Positions 25,531 through 33,857 of a DNA stretch of 64,000 bases are shown one piece after another. A model generated the notes under the pieces. That model saw only the letters and a list, made by a program, of their open reading frames with translations. It did no database searches and was not told the origin of the DNA. The stretch is from positions 1-64,000 of the forward strand of contig CAITNS010000016.1 in NCBI GenBank assembly GCA_903893815.1. Reading direction: 5' to 3'. Numbering within the stretch: the first letter of the stretch is position 1; the number at the start of each line of letters is the position of its first letter. Origin of the DNA: an uncultured Bacteroidota bacterium (GTDB lineage Bacteria > Bacteroidota > Bacteroidia > B-17B0 > Aurantibacillaceae). The translations under genes and the position numbers were made by a program.

Positions 25531-25592
25531 TGCATTAAATTTTAACTTCAAATATAAATAATTTTCTGTTTGTTGAGTTTTTTTCTAAACTT

Positions 25593-25674
25593 GCCCCTAA
25601 CACCTGTGTATACGCAACTAGTTGCGTATTACTCGGCTTTTTGAGATATAAACGAAACAAGTTGCGTTTATATC
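25593..25674 (-). other. Candidate attI: first cassette boundary with two strong palindromes
   Basis: GCCCCTAAC (25593-25601) is the 5' boundary of cassette 1, complementary to the core at 23646-23654. Beside it, away from the cassette, lie a perfect 20-bp palindrome (25610-25629, half-site ATACGCAACT) and a 30-bp inverted repeat with 10-bp arms GATATAAACG/CGTTTATATC (25645-25674). Both carry AGTTGCGT. No attC-like arms are present. A site with integrase-binding repeats but no attC fold, next to a recombinase gene, is what attI should look like. Its use as attI is inference. The remaining 25675-25791 shows no gene. Confidence 0.55.
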
Positions 25675-25791
25675 CAGATTAGTCGAAGGTGATTGCGAGG
25701 TTGGTATTTCGTTAAAAAAAATGTTAGTTATAATTTTATTCCTGCTCATTACTTCTTTCTATCTGTTTTGCAATGTAAATTTAACATAAAA

Positions 25792-27408
25792 TTAAAATAT
25801 ATCCAATTTATCTAACGGACTCGTTATTTGATCAAATCCTTTGGTTGTGATATGGGTGTATATTTCAGTCGTTTTACTACTCTCATGCCCTAATAAACTC
25901 TGAATGTATCTTAAATCTGTGCCATTTTCCAGCAAATGTGTTGCAAAACTATGTCTTAAAGTATGAACACTAATCTTTTTCTTTATCCCTGCCTTAAAAG
26001 TTGCATCTCGCATAATTGCTTGAATACTTCGTGTAGAGTATTGCCCACCTGTCTGACCCTCAAACAGCCAAATTTCCGGTTGGTATTTCTTAAAATAATC
26101 TCTTAATATTATTAGGAGTTTTGGTGATAAAATTGAGTATCTATCTTTTTTTCCTTTGCCCTGTGCAATGTGAATTTGCATCCTTTCACTATCAATATCT
26201 TTAAGTTTGAGGTTAATCAATTCACTCAATCGTAATCCAGCAGAATAGCATGTCATCAATATGGCTTTATGTTTTAAATTTTCAGCTGCTTTTAATATAT
26301 CCGAAATCTCAGTCTCGTTCAAAACTATTGGAAGAGTTTTTTCTTCTCTTGGCCGTTCAATTAAATACACTTTTCTGCCTCCTCCTAAAACACGCTCATA
26401 GTAAAATTTTATAGCGTTAATTGCCTGGTTTTGATAGGAAGATGAAATTTTTCGGTCAATTACTAAGTATCTCAAATAATCAACAATCATTGGTTCTGTA
26501 ATACTTTCAATATCATGATCAGAATAATAATTAATAAACTCCGTAAAAGTATTAACATATACAGCTAGTGTATGTGCGCTATATCGCAGCTCTTTTAGCT
26601 TAAGGATAAATTCTTCTGGACAAGTTCTATAATTACTAATATCAGATCGAGTTAATCTAGGAGCTTTTTCTGATTCTCCTTTTTCAATCTCTAATGTTAT
26701 GTCTAAATTTTGAAATTTGGCAATGGTTTGTATTTCTAACAAAAATCTTTCAGTATAAGGAATACTCCATGATTTGTTCCTTGGATTCCATTTTGAATAT
26801 GGAATTGCCCTAGCTGCCCTAGTAAGTGTATTATTGAAATTAAAAAATAATTTTAATCGGCCAGAAATTGTTTTTATAATAAGTAATTGATTTGGCTCAA
26901 CGCTCCTTCTAACATCATATGATGCAAAGATTTCAGAATCAGAATATACTTCAATGTTTGGATTTCTATCCTTGAAATAATTCTTCAGTAAGATTAAATT
27001 AGCGCCATAATTTGGAACCGTCCAATAATACTGTTTCTTATCCCAGCGGCTGTATTTAAATCCCAAAATAAAACGAGTATCCTGCTCGTTACGAGGCAAC
27101 TTTACAGAGATGTTGCGGCCATGCACAATTATAAATACATCCGAAATAATCTGATTAATATTAATGGACTCACTATTTGCTGATGACTTTGTAACAGTTG
27201 CTTTGCCTTCATAATCAAGTTCAATAAATTTCTCTTTGAGAAGTTCAAAGGTTTGTTTATCATATGGAACATGCCATGCATTATGAATTTTACTCCATTT
27301 GGAGTCTGGAATTTTTTTTATAGCTGCAACAGATTCATAATTAAATTTGAAATCAACTTTTATTCGCGGCTCATTATTATAAAAAATTTTACTTGCTTTC
27401 ATGATCAT
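25792..27408 (-). CDS. Tyrosine recombinase with HARP-like N-terminal repeats; candidate cassette integrase
   Basis: The 538-residue product has three N-terminal repeats of about 75 residues with a K-x-W-x-(V/I)-P core: KIHNAWHVPYDKQ, KKQYYWTVPNY and RNKSWSIPYTE. A SAM-like core-binding domain follows (about 255-345), then a tyrosine-recombinase catalytic domain. Catalytic residues are Arg393 (GLRLSEL), Lys418 (GKGKKDR), His482/Arg485 (HTLRHSFATH), His508 (LLGHESS) and Tyr517 (EIYTH), so it looks active. It ends ITSPLDKLDIF, similar to the SPLD tail of IntI proteins. I do not see the extra segment that IntI has before HTLR. It is transcribed toward the array, its stop about 190 bp from the first cassette boundary, as in inverse integrons. 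Movement of these cassettes is inference. An ATG two codons downstream is equally possible. Confidence 0.85.
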   Translation of the reverse strand: MIMKASKIFYNNEPRIKVDFKFNYESVAAIKKIPDSKWSKIHNAWHVPYDKQTFELLKEKFIELDYEGKATVTKSSANSESININQIISDVFIIVHGRNISVKLPRNEQDTRFILGFKYSRWDKKQYYWTVPNYGANLILLKNYFKDRNPNIEVYSDSEIFASYDVRRSVEPNQLLIIKTISGRLKLFFNFNNTLTRAARAIPYSKWNPRNKSWSIPYTERFLLEIQTIAKFQNLDITLEIEKGESEKAPRLTRSDISNYRTCPEEFILKLKELRYSAHTLAVYVNTFTEFINYYSDHDIESITEPMIVDYLRYLVIDRKISSSYQNQAINAIKFYYERVLGGGRKVYLIERPREEKTLPIVLNETEISDILKAAENLKHKAILMTCYSAGLRLSELINLKLKDIDSERMQIHIAQGKGKKDRYSILSPKLLIILRDYFKKYQPEIWLFEGQTGGQYSTRSIQAIMRDATFKAGIKKKISVHTLRHSFATHLLENGTDLRYIQSLLGHESSKTTEIYTHITTKGFDQITSPLDKLDIF

Positions 27409-27456
27409 TTTTAATTACCAAAGTTCGGTGCACATTTATTGTAAACGAAATTTATT

Positions 27457-27470
27457 CGTATATTTATACG
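27457..27470. promoter_or_regulatory. Palindrome in the divergent promoter region of the recombinase
   Basis: CGTATATTTATACG has perfect 6-bp arms, with a further ACGTATA half-site about 10 bp on. It lies between the divergent recombinase gene and the zinc-finger gene and could be an operator for either. No -7/-33 pair is clear. Confidence 0.3.
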
Positions 27471-27508
27471 GATAATAAACGTATAATTAACGTCAATAAA
27501 TTCTGAAA

Positions 27509-27868
27509 ATGACTAAATGTCTTGAGTGTAATGAAATTTTGAAAGGAAGAGAAGGGCAAAAATATTGTTCTGAGTATTGTAAATCATCCTATCATTACAA
27601 GAAGAATAAGCTAAAAGAATCAAGCATATATGTTAAGATTGACAAAAACTTAAAGTTGAATAGAAGCATACTCAAAAAATACAATATATCAGGGCAATCG
27701 CAAGTTAAAACAGAATTGTTAGTAGCAGAAGGTTTTGATTTTAGACATTCTACTCATACTTGGACAGCAAAAAACGGAAATTTATATCATTTTTGTTATG
27801 AATTTGGCTATCGTGATTTACAAGATGGTAAGTACACCCTCATCATGTGGCAAGATTATATGAAGTAA
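27509..27868 (+). CDS. Small protein with N-terminal zinc-ribbon-like C4 motif
   Basis: The 119-residue product begins TKCLECNEILKGREGQKYCS and continues EYC, giving a CxxC...CxxxC zinc-binding pattern in the first 25 residues. A lysine-rich linker (YHYKKNKLKES) follows. A C-terminal domain of about 70 residues contains KYNISGQSQVKTELLVAEGFDF and ends YRDLQDGKYTLIMWQD. There is no signal peptide, so it is cytoplasmic and probably nucleic-acid- or protein-binding. It starts 100 bp from the divergent recombinase gene and lies just before the second recombinase on the same strand. I recall similar small proteins in Bacteroidota chromosomes with no assigned role. Confidence 0.75.
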   Translation: MTKCLECNEILKGREGQKYCSEYCKSSYHYKKNKLKESSIYVKIDKNLKLNRSILKKYNISGQSQVKTELLVAEGFDFRHSTHTWTAKNGNLYHFCYEFGYRDLQDGKYTLIMWQDYMK

Positions 27869-27960
27869 TTAATTTTTTTCGACTCAGTTTAGTTCATTAA
27901 AATAACCTATTTATTATTTGCGACTAGATTTTTATTTTGGTATTTTTTTCGTAAAAACAT

Positions 27961-28959
27961 ATGCGAAAAAAAACCGAAACTAGAGTAGAATTTGCTTGTA
28001 GACATATTAATGGATTTTTTGAGGTCACCACAAAAATGGAGCAGTACATTTTAATTAGCGGCCTTTCAAAAGCAACATATGAATCATACTGCCGAAAACT
28101 TGCTGAACTGTCTTTATATTTCAACAAACTGCCACAACATATTTCCGAAATAGAATTAACAGAATACTTGGCTTTTTTAGTAACTAAAGCTAAAAGCCCA
28201 TCGCAAACAGAATTTAAACACATGGTATACGGAATGCGTTTTTACTTTAAAGCGCTAAACTTAAAGCTGAAAGTAAGGCTTCCAATTATTAAAGACGATA
28301 AAAAATTACCAATTGTTTTAAGTAAACAAGAGTGTTTTTCCATCATTAATCAGACTAAAAATTTTAAGCATCGCTTAATACTTATGTTTATTTATTCGGG
28401 AGGATTAAGAGTGAGAGAGCTCACCAATTTAAAATGGAGTGATGTTAATGTAAATCGCATGACTATTCATATAAAAAGATCTAAAGGAAGAAAAGACCGC
28501 TACGTTCCTTTAGCTAAAAACATCATTGAGCCTTTTGTTCAATATATGGGTGGGTTGCATAAAAGTGAATACATATTTTTTGGCGCTGATAACAGAGAAA
28601 AAATGAGTCACACGGGAATTATGTTTTTGCTTAAACAAGCTGTTAGAAGAGTGGGAATTAATAAAACAGGAGTTTGTTTACATACGTTGCGTCATAGTTA
28701 TGCTACCCATTTATTAGAAGACGGATTAGACATTATTTCTATTAAAGAATTGTTGGGGCATGAAAGTATTCAAACTACTTTAGTTTATTTGCACGTTGCA
28801 AATTGTAATAGGCAACAAAAAATGTCGCCACTTGACAGCTTATATGATGAAGTCGCAACTGAATTAATTAATAAATGCAAAATAAAATACACTGAATTAT
28901 CTATTCAACGCAATTCTAGAATAAAAGTTCAAGATAACCAACTTGATTTGTTTTATTAG
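27961..28959 (+). CDS. Tyrosine recombinase, XerC/IntI-related, 332 residues
   Basis: The N-terminal SAM-like core-binding domain spans about residues 25-115 and the catalytic domain about 120-290. Catalytic residues visible are Arg150 (GGLRVREL), Lys175 (SKGRKDR), His241/Arg244 (HTLRHSYATH), His267 (LLGHESI) and Tyr276 (TLVYLHV). After the tyrosine come KMSPLDSL and a further 40-residue charged tail not usual in XerC. The size fits XerC/D and IntI, but the IntI-specific extra segment before HTLR is not evident. It points away from the cassette array, the orientation of classical integron integrases, but lies 2.4 kb from the first cassette. It could be the cassette integrase, a chromosome-dimer-type recombinase, or a partner of the neighbouring one. 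Confidence 0.85.
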   Translation: MRKKTETRVEFACRHINGFFEVTTKMEQYILISGLSKATYESYCRKLAELSLYFNKLPQHISEIELTEYLAFLVTKAKSPSQTEFKHMVYGMRFYFKALNLKLKVRLPIIKDDKKLPIVLSKQECFSIINQTKNFKHRLILMFIYSGGLRVRELTNLKWSDVNVNRMTIHIKRSKGRKDRYVPLAKNIIEPFVQYMGGLHKSEYIFFGADNREKMSHTGIMFLLKQAVRRVGINKTGVCLHTLRHSYATHLLEDGLDIISIKELLGHESIQTTLVYLHVANCNRQQKMSPLDSLYDEVATELINKCKIKYTELSIQRNSRIKVQDNQLDLFY

Positions 28960-29184
28960 GTGAATAATTTTGGGATTTTAGGTAGGTTAAGTTTTAACTA
29001 GAGCTGATACAATTTATCTCAAAGAAAAGAGTTTTTATTATATTTATTATCTAATCTATAGATTAATTTTGATTCAACTGCGTTTAAACTAATTTGAAAA
29101 AATTTTATTAAATGTAATGATATCAATATAATAACAAAAAGTATTCGACTACGCTCGAAGTGACAAACTCACTGTGCTAAAAAA

Positions 29185-30873
29185 CTAAACTACCAACTTT
29201 TTATAACGTGGGCGTTTTGGCTCTGCATTACCTAAACGTTTTTTACGGTTTTCTTCATACTCAGTGTATCCGCCTTCAAACCAGTAAACCGAACTATCGC
29301 CTTCAAAGGCTAAGATGTGCGTACACACGCGATCTAAAAACCATCTATCGTGACTAATGATTACAGCACAACCCGCAAAGTTTTCTAAACCTTCTTCTAA
29401 GGCACGCAATGTATTTACATCTAAATCATTGGTAGGCTCATCCAATAACAACACGTTACCTTCATTTTTTAAAGCCATGGCTAAGTGCAAACGGTTACGT
29501 TCTCCACCAGATAGTACAGAAACTTTTTTTCCTTGATCGCTTCCGCCAAAATTGAAACGAGAAATATACGCTCGTGAGTTCATTGGCTTACCACCTAAAG
29601 TAATATTATCCAAGCCTCCGCTTAATATATCATAAACGGTTTTATTTGGATCTAAATCTGCGTGAGATTGATCGACATAAGAAATTTTTACAGTTGGCCC
29701 TACTTTAAAATCACCTGAATTAGGCGTTTCTTGTCCCATAATCATACGGAACAAAGTTGTTTTACCAGCACCATTTGGCCCAATAATACCAACAATTCCC
29801 GCAGGTGGTAATTTAAAGTTTAAGTGTTCGTATAATAATCTATCGCCAAATCCTTTTGATACTTCAATGGCTTCAATTACTTCATTACCAAGACGAGGAC
29901 CGTTAGGAATGAAGATTTCTAATTTTTCTTCCTTATCCTTAATATCTTCATTCATCATTTTATCGTAGTTATTTAAACGGGCTTTTTGTTTTACGCCGCG
30001 TCCTTTTACTCCCTGACGAACCCAGTCTAACTCACGCGCTAAGGTTTTTTGACGCTTAGATTCTGTTTTCTCTTCTTGCTTTAAACGGTTTCCTTTTTGC
30101 TCTAACCAGGAAGAATAATTTCCTTTCCATGGAATACCTTCTCCACGATCTAATTCTAAAATCCAACCAGCTACATTATCTAAAAAGTATCTATCATGCG
30201 TTACAGCAATAACAGTTCCTTTGTATTGTTGTAAATGTATCTCCAACCAATCAACCGATTCAGCATCTAAGTGATTGGTAGGCTCATCTAATAATAAAAT
30301 ATCTGGTTCTTGTAATAATAAACGACATAAAGCCACACGACGACGCTCACCACCTGATAAAATTTTGATTGGCGTATCGCTTTCCGCACAACGCAACGCA
30401 TCCATAGCGCGCTCCAATCGTGTATCTAAGTTCCATAAGTCATGTTGGTCAATTAAGTCTTGTAATTGAGCCTGACGATTAATTAACTTATCCATTTTAT
30501 CTGGATCGTTTAATATTTCTTCATCCATGAACTTATTGTTCACTTCTTCAAACTCATTTAAAATATCAACGTGTTTTTGTGCGCCTTCGCGAACAATTTC
30601 AATCACTGTTTTTGTTTCATCTAAATTTGGCTCCTGCTCTAATAAACCTATGCTGTAGCCAGGTGATTGGTGGATTTCTCCTAAATAATCTTTATCTAAA
30701 CCAGCCATTATTTTTAATAAGGATGATTTACCTGAACCGTTTAAACCTAAAACACCAATTTTGGCTCCGTAATAAAAGGAGATATAGATATCTTTTAATA
30801 CTTGTTTTTGTGGCGGATGTATCTTAGATACATTTACCATACTGTAAATAATTTGTCTTCCTACTTCTGACAT
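29185..30873 (-). CDS. ettA: ABC-F ATPase, energy-dependent translational throttle protein EttA
   Basis: The 562-residue product has two ABC domains without membrane segments. The first has Walker A GLNGSGKSSLLKIM and signature ILSGGERRRVALCRLL; the second has GPNGAGKTTLFRMIMG and VLSGGERNRLHLAMAL. Each has LLLDEPTNHLD or LLLDEPTNDLD Walker B motifs. The charged linker (KQEEKTESKRQKTLAREL) and C-terminal NRKKRLGNAEPKRPRYKKL tail match EttA. It binds the ribosomal E site and gates the first steps of elongation according to ATP level, as known for the family. Its length matches E. coli EttA. It is a backbone gene outside the array, apparently monocistronic. The intergenic 28960-29184 holds nothing I can name. 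Confidence 0.93.
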   Translation of the reverse strand: MSEVGRQIIYSMVNVSKIHPPQKQVLKDIYISFYYGAKIGVLGLNGSGKSSLLKIMAGLDKDYLGEIHQSPGYSIGLLEQEPNLDETKTVIEIVREGAQKHVDILNEFEEVNNKFMDEEILNDPDKMDKLINRQAQLQDLIDQHDLWNLDTRLERAMDALRCAESDTPIKILSGGERRRVALCRLLLQEPDILLLDEPTNHLDAESVDWLEIHLQQYKGTVIAVTHDRYFLDNVAGWILELDRGEGIPWKGNYSSWLEQKGNRLKQEEKTESKRQKTLARELDWVRQGVKGRGVKQKARLNNYDKMMNEDIKDKEEKLEIFIPNGPRLGNEVIEAIEVSKGFGDRLLYEHLNFKLPPAGIVGIIGPNGAGKTTLFRMIMGQETPNSGDFKVGPTVKISYVDQSHADLDPNKTVYDILSGGLDNITLGGKPMNSRAYISRFNFGGSDQGKKVSVLSGGERNRLHLAMALKNEGNVLLLDEPTNDLDVNTLRALEEGLENFAGCAVIISHDRWFLDRVCTHILAFEGDSSVYWFEGGYTEYEENRKKRLGNAEPKRPRYKKLVV

Positions 30874-30992
30874 AATAAATAAAATTTGAGATTATAAAGT
30901 TAGTAGAAAAAGCCGATATAACACAATGCTGTAGCAACAAAACAGGTATTTTTTATAAGGAAAACAAAGCGAAATTAGAAAACGAATTTAAA

Positions 30993-31643
30993 TTAACCCT
31001 CTGGAAAATACACTAAATGTTTTTCGTTGTACATACGGATATATTTTGTGGCCATTTCTTTTTTATTTTTTTTATTTAAAGCCTTATATTCATTGTAAAT
31101 GGTTTCGTCGCGTTTTAAATACGTTTCTATTTTGTCAATACTAAATGGGGTAATTTCTCCGCTATAAAAATCAAATAAATACTGTCTAATCTCTCTTACT
31201 TTTTGGGCATTACTGCCAATAGGAGCATTCATAAAAGGGTCGTAACCAGGCGAATAATTAGTAACCTCAACAGTGCCAATAAAATTACTGATTGAGCCAA
31301 AAACAGGAATTCTGTAAAAAATTTTATCTTGATTGATGAAAATAATATTGTTTTGGCAGTACCCCCACACTTGTTCCGATTTCATTTTTGTAATGGAACC
31401 ATCTCGCTCTGTATATTCAATAAATTCTTCTTCAATTAATTTTGAATAAAAATCTAATTGATCTTTATTAATTTTAGTAATAATTTTTTCTTTTGGAATA
31501 GGCCAATTGTATCTAAAATCTTGATAACCTAAATACAAGCCTTCGTACAATCTAAAATCTTTAGTAAAAGCAACAGAATCTTGGGCTTTAATATGCGTAA
31601 AGCAAAAAAAGTAACAAAAAACTAAAACTAAACTAAATCGCAT
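30993..31643 (-). CDS. Exported protein of unknown function
   Basis: The 216-residue product has a signal peptide (about 1-20, FCFTHIKAQ). The mature part contains LYEGLYLGYQDFRYNWPIPKE near its start. A central segment could be a beta-sheet domain (VWGYCQNNIIFINQDKIFYRIPVFG), and a charged helical C-terminus (NEYKALNKKNKKEMATKYIRMYNEKHLVYFPEG) ends the protein. I recognise the style from Bacteroidota periplasmic proteins but not a named family. It is divergent from the subtilase gene at 31692, with only 48 bp between the starts, so the two share a promoter region. Confidence 0.7.
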   Translation of the reverse strand: MRFSLVLVFCYFFCFTHIKAQDSVAFTKDFRLYEGLYLGYQDFRYNWPIPKEKIITKINKDQLDFYSKLIEEEFIEYTERDGSITKMKSEQVWGYCQNNIIFINQDKIFYRIPVFGSISNFIGTVEVTNYSPGYDPFMNAPIGSNAQKVREIRQYLFDFYSGEITPFSIDKIETYLKRDETIYNEYKALNKKNKKEMATKYIRMYNEKHLVYFPEG

Positions 31644-31691
31644 ACTGTAAATATCTAAATTATTTGTAATTTAATGCTATAAATTTACGGC

Positions 31692-33800
31692 ATGCGGTTA
31701 TATTTTACATTTTTTACCATACTTGCTTTCTTTGGATTAAGAGCGCAATCAGTTTTTAATACTGAGTTGATTTCTAAATTAGAACATACAAGTACTAACG
31801 AAATAATAAATGTACTAGTGCTTACAAAACCAAATACAGAAATTAATTATTCCGAATTTCCTGACATTCAATTCAATTACCAAGCTGGCAATATTACTTC
31901 CATTAGTGGCAGTGTTTCAACTATTAAACAACTATCGACTTTAAAAAATATTGTAAGAGTAGAGTATACTCAACATCATTTACAATTAATGGGTGATACC
32001 GCTCATATTAGAAACAGAATTAAAAATATTAAAACTGGATTAAGTCCTCTTGCTCAGCCTTATGATGGCAATGGCGTTGTTGTTGGAGTAATAGATTCTG
32101 GTACAGATTTCAATCACCCTGATTTTAAAGATGCTAATGGAAACTCTCGGATCAAGTATTTATGGGACATGACAAAAGCTTTAGCGGTAAATACGCCTAC
32201 TCCTTTTGGTTATGGACAAGAGTGGAACAATGCGCAAATAGATTTAGGATTGTGCACGCACAGCGATGTTGCACAATTTGGGCATGGCACCAATAGTACA
32301 GGAATTGCAGCAGGAAATGGATTTTCGGTAAACAAATATGAAGGTATGGCGCCAAAGGCAGATATTATTGTTGTGGCAATGGATTTTAATAGACCAGGTT
32401 TTACTATATCTGATGCACTGCAATACATCATCACAAAATCACAATTATTAAATAAACCTGTAGTAATTAATGCTAGTCTTGGTGATTATTATGGAAGTCA
32501 TGATGGCTCAGATTTAGAAACACAACTCATTAATGGTTTAATTTCAAATGTGCCAGGCAGAGCCTTGGTTGCAGCTTGTGGTAATGCTGGCCGAGTAAAA
32601 TTTCATGTTGGATATAATATTATAAATACCGACACCAATTTTACTTGGATTAAGAACAACTTAAATACAATTTCCTTTTCTGAATATGCCGACACATCGC
32701 AAATAAAAAATGTGATGTATAGAATTGGAGTCACTCACCCTAGTTTTAGTGATGTTGGCGCGACTTCTTTTAAATCCTATAACTATGCCTTAAACACCGT
32801 TAAACGAGATACCATTTACCGTAACAGCAACAGAATCGGAATTATTGAAAGCATAGCAAGTATCAATTCATACGGAGTATATGAATTATCGGTTTCAATT
32901 AATGCAGATAGCTTAAACTATTTATGGAGCATGGCACATACAGGAATTGGAAGAATAGATTCGTGGAATTTTGATTATGTAACCACTAATTTACCTTCAG
33001 CTTCTAGCTATCCAAAAATTACTAAATATAAAATTGCTGATACCTTGCAAACCATTGTAAGCGGTTTTCAATGTAGTGATGAAGTGATTGCCGTTGGAAA
33101 TTATATTAATAGAAATAGATACATTGATGTAAATGGAAACACGCAAATTAAAGCTGAAACACCGGGGCAACTTCACGAAAGTAGTAGCACTGGGCCAACT
33201 AGAGATAATAGAATAAAGCCAGATATAGCAGCTACAGGTGCAAATATTATAGCAGCGCTCCCAATTAGTATGCTAGCCACCTATGCTATTAGTTTTCCAA
33301 GTGTTGTTGCTCAAGGTGGTTATCACCGAACTGCGGGCGGAACATCTGCTGCCAGTCCAATAGTAGCTGGATTAGCTGCCTTATATTTTCAGAGAAATCC
33401 AACAGCAACTAATCAACAATTAAAGCAAGCTATTATCAATTGTGCTTATAGCGATTTTTATACTGGAGCAAATTTACCAAGCAACAGATGGGGTTACGGA
33501 AAATTAGATGGTTTTGCAACAATGACGTGCGGAGAAGTATTAGATAATATTAAAATTTTAAGTAATCAAGAAACCATACAAGCATTTCCTAATCCCTTAT
33601 CAAACGAAACTAACTTAATATTTCCCAATGCTGAAAGCAAAAAAATTAAACTCTACAATTCATCTGGACAAATGGTAATGGAAGATTCTTGTGAATCCAT
33701 CAATTACATATTAAAAAGAAATCTTTTAGCTTCGGGCTTGTATTTTATTTTAGTGGAAGAAAAAAATGTGTCTTATAAAATTAAAATCGTTATTTTGTAG
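31692..33800 (+). CDS. S8 subtilisin-like serine protease with T9SS sorting domain
   Basis: The 702-residue product has a signal peptide (about 1-17, FFGLRAQ), a short propeptide region, and an S8 domain (about 120-620). Triad: Asp in VVGVIDSGTDFNHP, His in FGHGTNSTGIAAG, Ser in GTSAASPIVAGLAAL. A large insert of about 200 residues (about 300-480) separates His and Ser, as in C5a-peptidase-like or Bacteroidota subtilases. The C-terminus is a T9SS type-A sorting domain (IQAFPNPLSNETNLIF, SGLYFILVEE). It is probably exported through T9SS and cell-surface bound or released. Unlike the cassette-borne subtilase it has no beta-helix extension. It lies upstream of a PorG-like barrel gene on the same strand, with 57 bp between. 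Confidence 0.9.
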   Translation: MRLYFTFFTILAFFGLRAQSVFNTELISKLEHTSTNEIINVLVLTKPNTEINYSEFPDIQFNYQAGNITSISGSVSTIKQLSTLKNIVRVEYTQHHLQLMGDTAHIRNRIKNIKTGLSPLAQPYDGNGVVVGVIDSGTDFNHPDFKDANGNSRIKYLWDMTKALAVNTPTPFGYGQEWNNAQIDLGLCTHSDVAQFGHGTNSTGIAAGNGFSVNKYEGMAPKADIIVVAMDFNRPGFTISDALQYIITKSQLLNKPVVINASLGDYYGSHDGSDLETQLINGLISNVPGRALVAACGNAGRVKFHVGYNIINTDTNFTWIKNNLNTISFSEYADTSQIKNVMYRIGVTHPSFSDVGATSFKSYNYALNTVKRDTIYRNSNRIGIIESIASINSYGVYELSVSINADSLNYLWSMAHTGIGRIDSWNFDYVTTNLPSASSYPKITKYKIADTLQTIVSGFQCSDEVIAVGNYINRNRYIDVNGNTQIKAETPGQLHESSSTGPTRDNRIKPDIAATGANIIAALPISMLATYAISFPSVVAQGGYHRTAGGTSAASPIVAGLAALYFQRNPTATNQQLKQAIINCAYSDFYTGANLPSNRWGYGKLDGFATMTCGEVLDNIKILSNQETIQAFPNPLSNETNLIFPNAESKKIKLYNSSGQMVMEDSCESINYILKRNLLASGLYFILVEEKNVSYKIKIVIL

Positions 33801-33857
33801 TTAAATGAATAACACTATTTCACATACTATTTTAATTATTTCTGCGTTTACATACCA

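Larger units (their letters stand above)
1..25601 (-). other. Integron-like gene-cassette array (11 cassettes, read right to left)
   Basis: Ten complete and one truncated palindromic elements divide this stretch into cassettes of about 0.6 to 8.6 kb. Most genes lie on the minus strand with the element at their 3' side, as in integron arrays. Read on the minus strand, the first bases of cassettes 1 to 11 are GTTAGGGGC, GTTACCGGC, GTTAGGCGTA, GTTATAAGT, GTTACCTG, GTTATGTG, GTTATATGC, GTTAGCTGC, GTTAGCAGT, GTTATGCGT and GTTATGCCT. Each is exactly complementary to the first bases of that cassette's own terminal element. This R'/R'' matching is a known hallmark of integron cassettes. Cassette limits (position of the core TAAC, right to left) are 25601, 23477, 20608, 18180, 9557, 5994, 5164, 2891, 2166, 1530 and 217. 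Recombinases flank the right end. That this array is mobile is inference. Confidence 0.85.

Noticed and set aside
1-25601. CRISPR array
   Set aside because: The repeats are 135-190 bp, internally palindromic and hundreds to thousands of bases apart, with genes between them. No short regular spacers and no cas genes are present.
25792-28959. Calling either recombinase a classical IntI
   Set aside because: Both have the tyrosine-recombinase catalytic set and an SPLD tail, but the extra segment that IntI carries before the HTLR motif is not visible. They are therefore named only as candidates.
25792-28959. IS91-type or other transposon module around the recombinases
   Set aside because: Similar recombinases can accompany IS91-like elements, but no Y2 or DDE transposase and no terminal repeats of an insertion sequence are seen nearby.
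30275-30827. Plus-strand frames inside ettA
   Set aside because: They are antisense shadows of the ABC domains of a well-supported gene.
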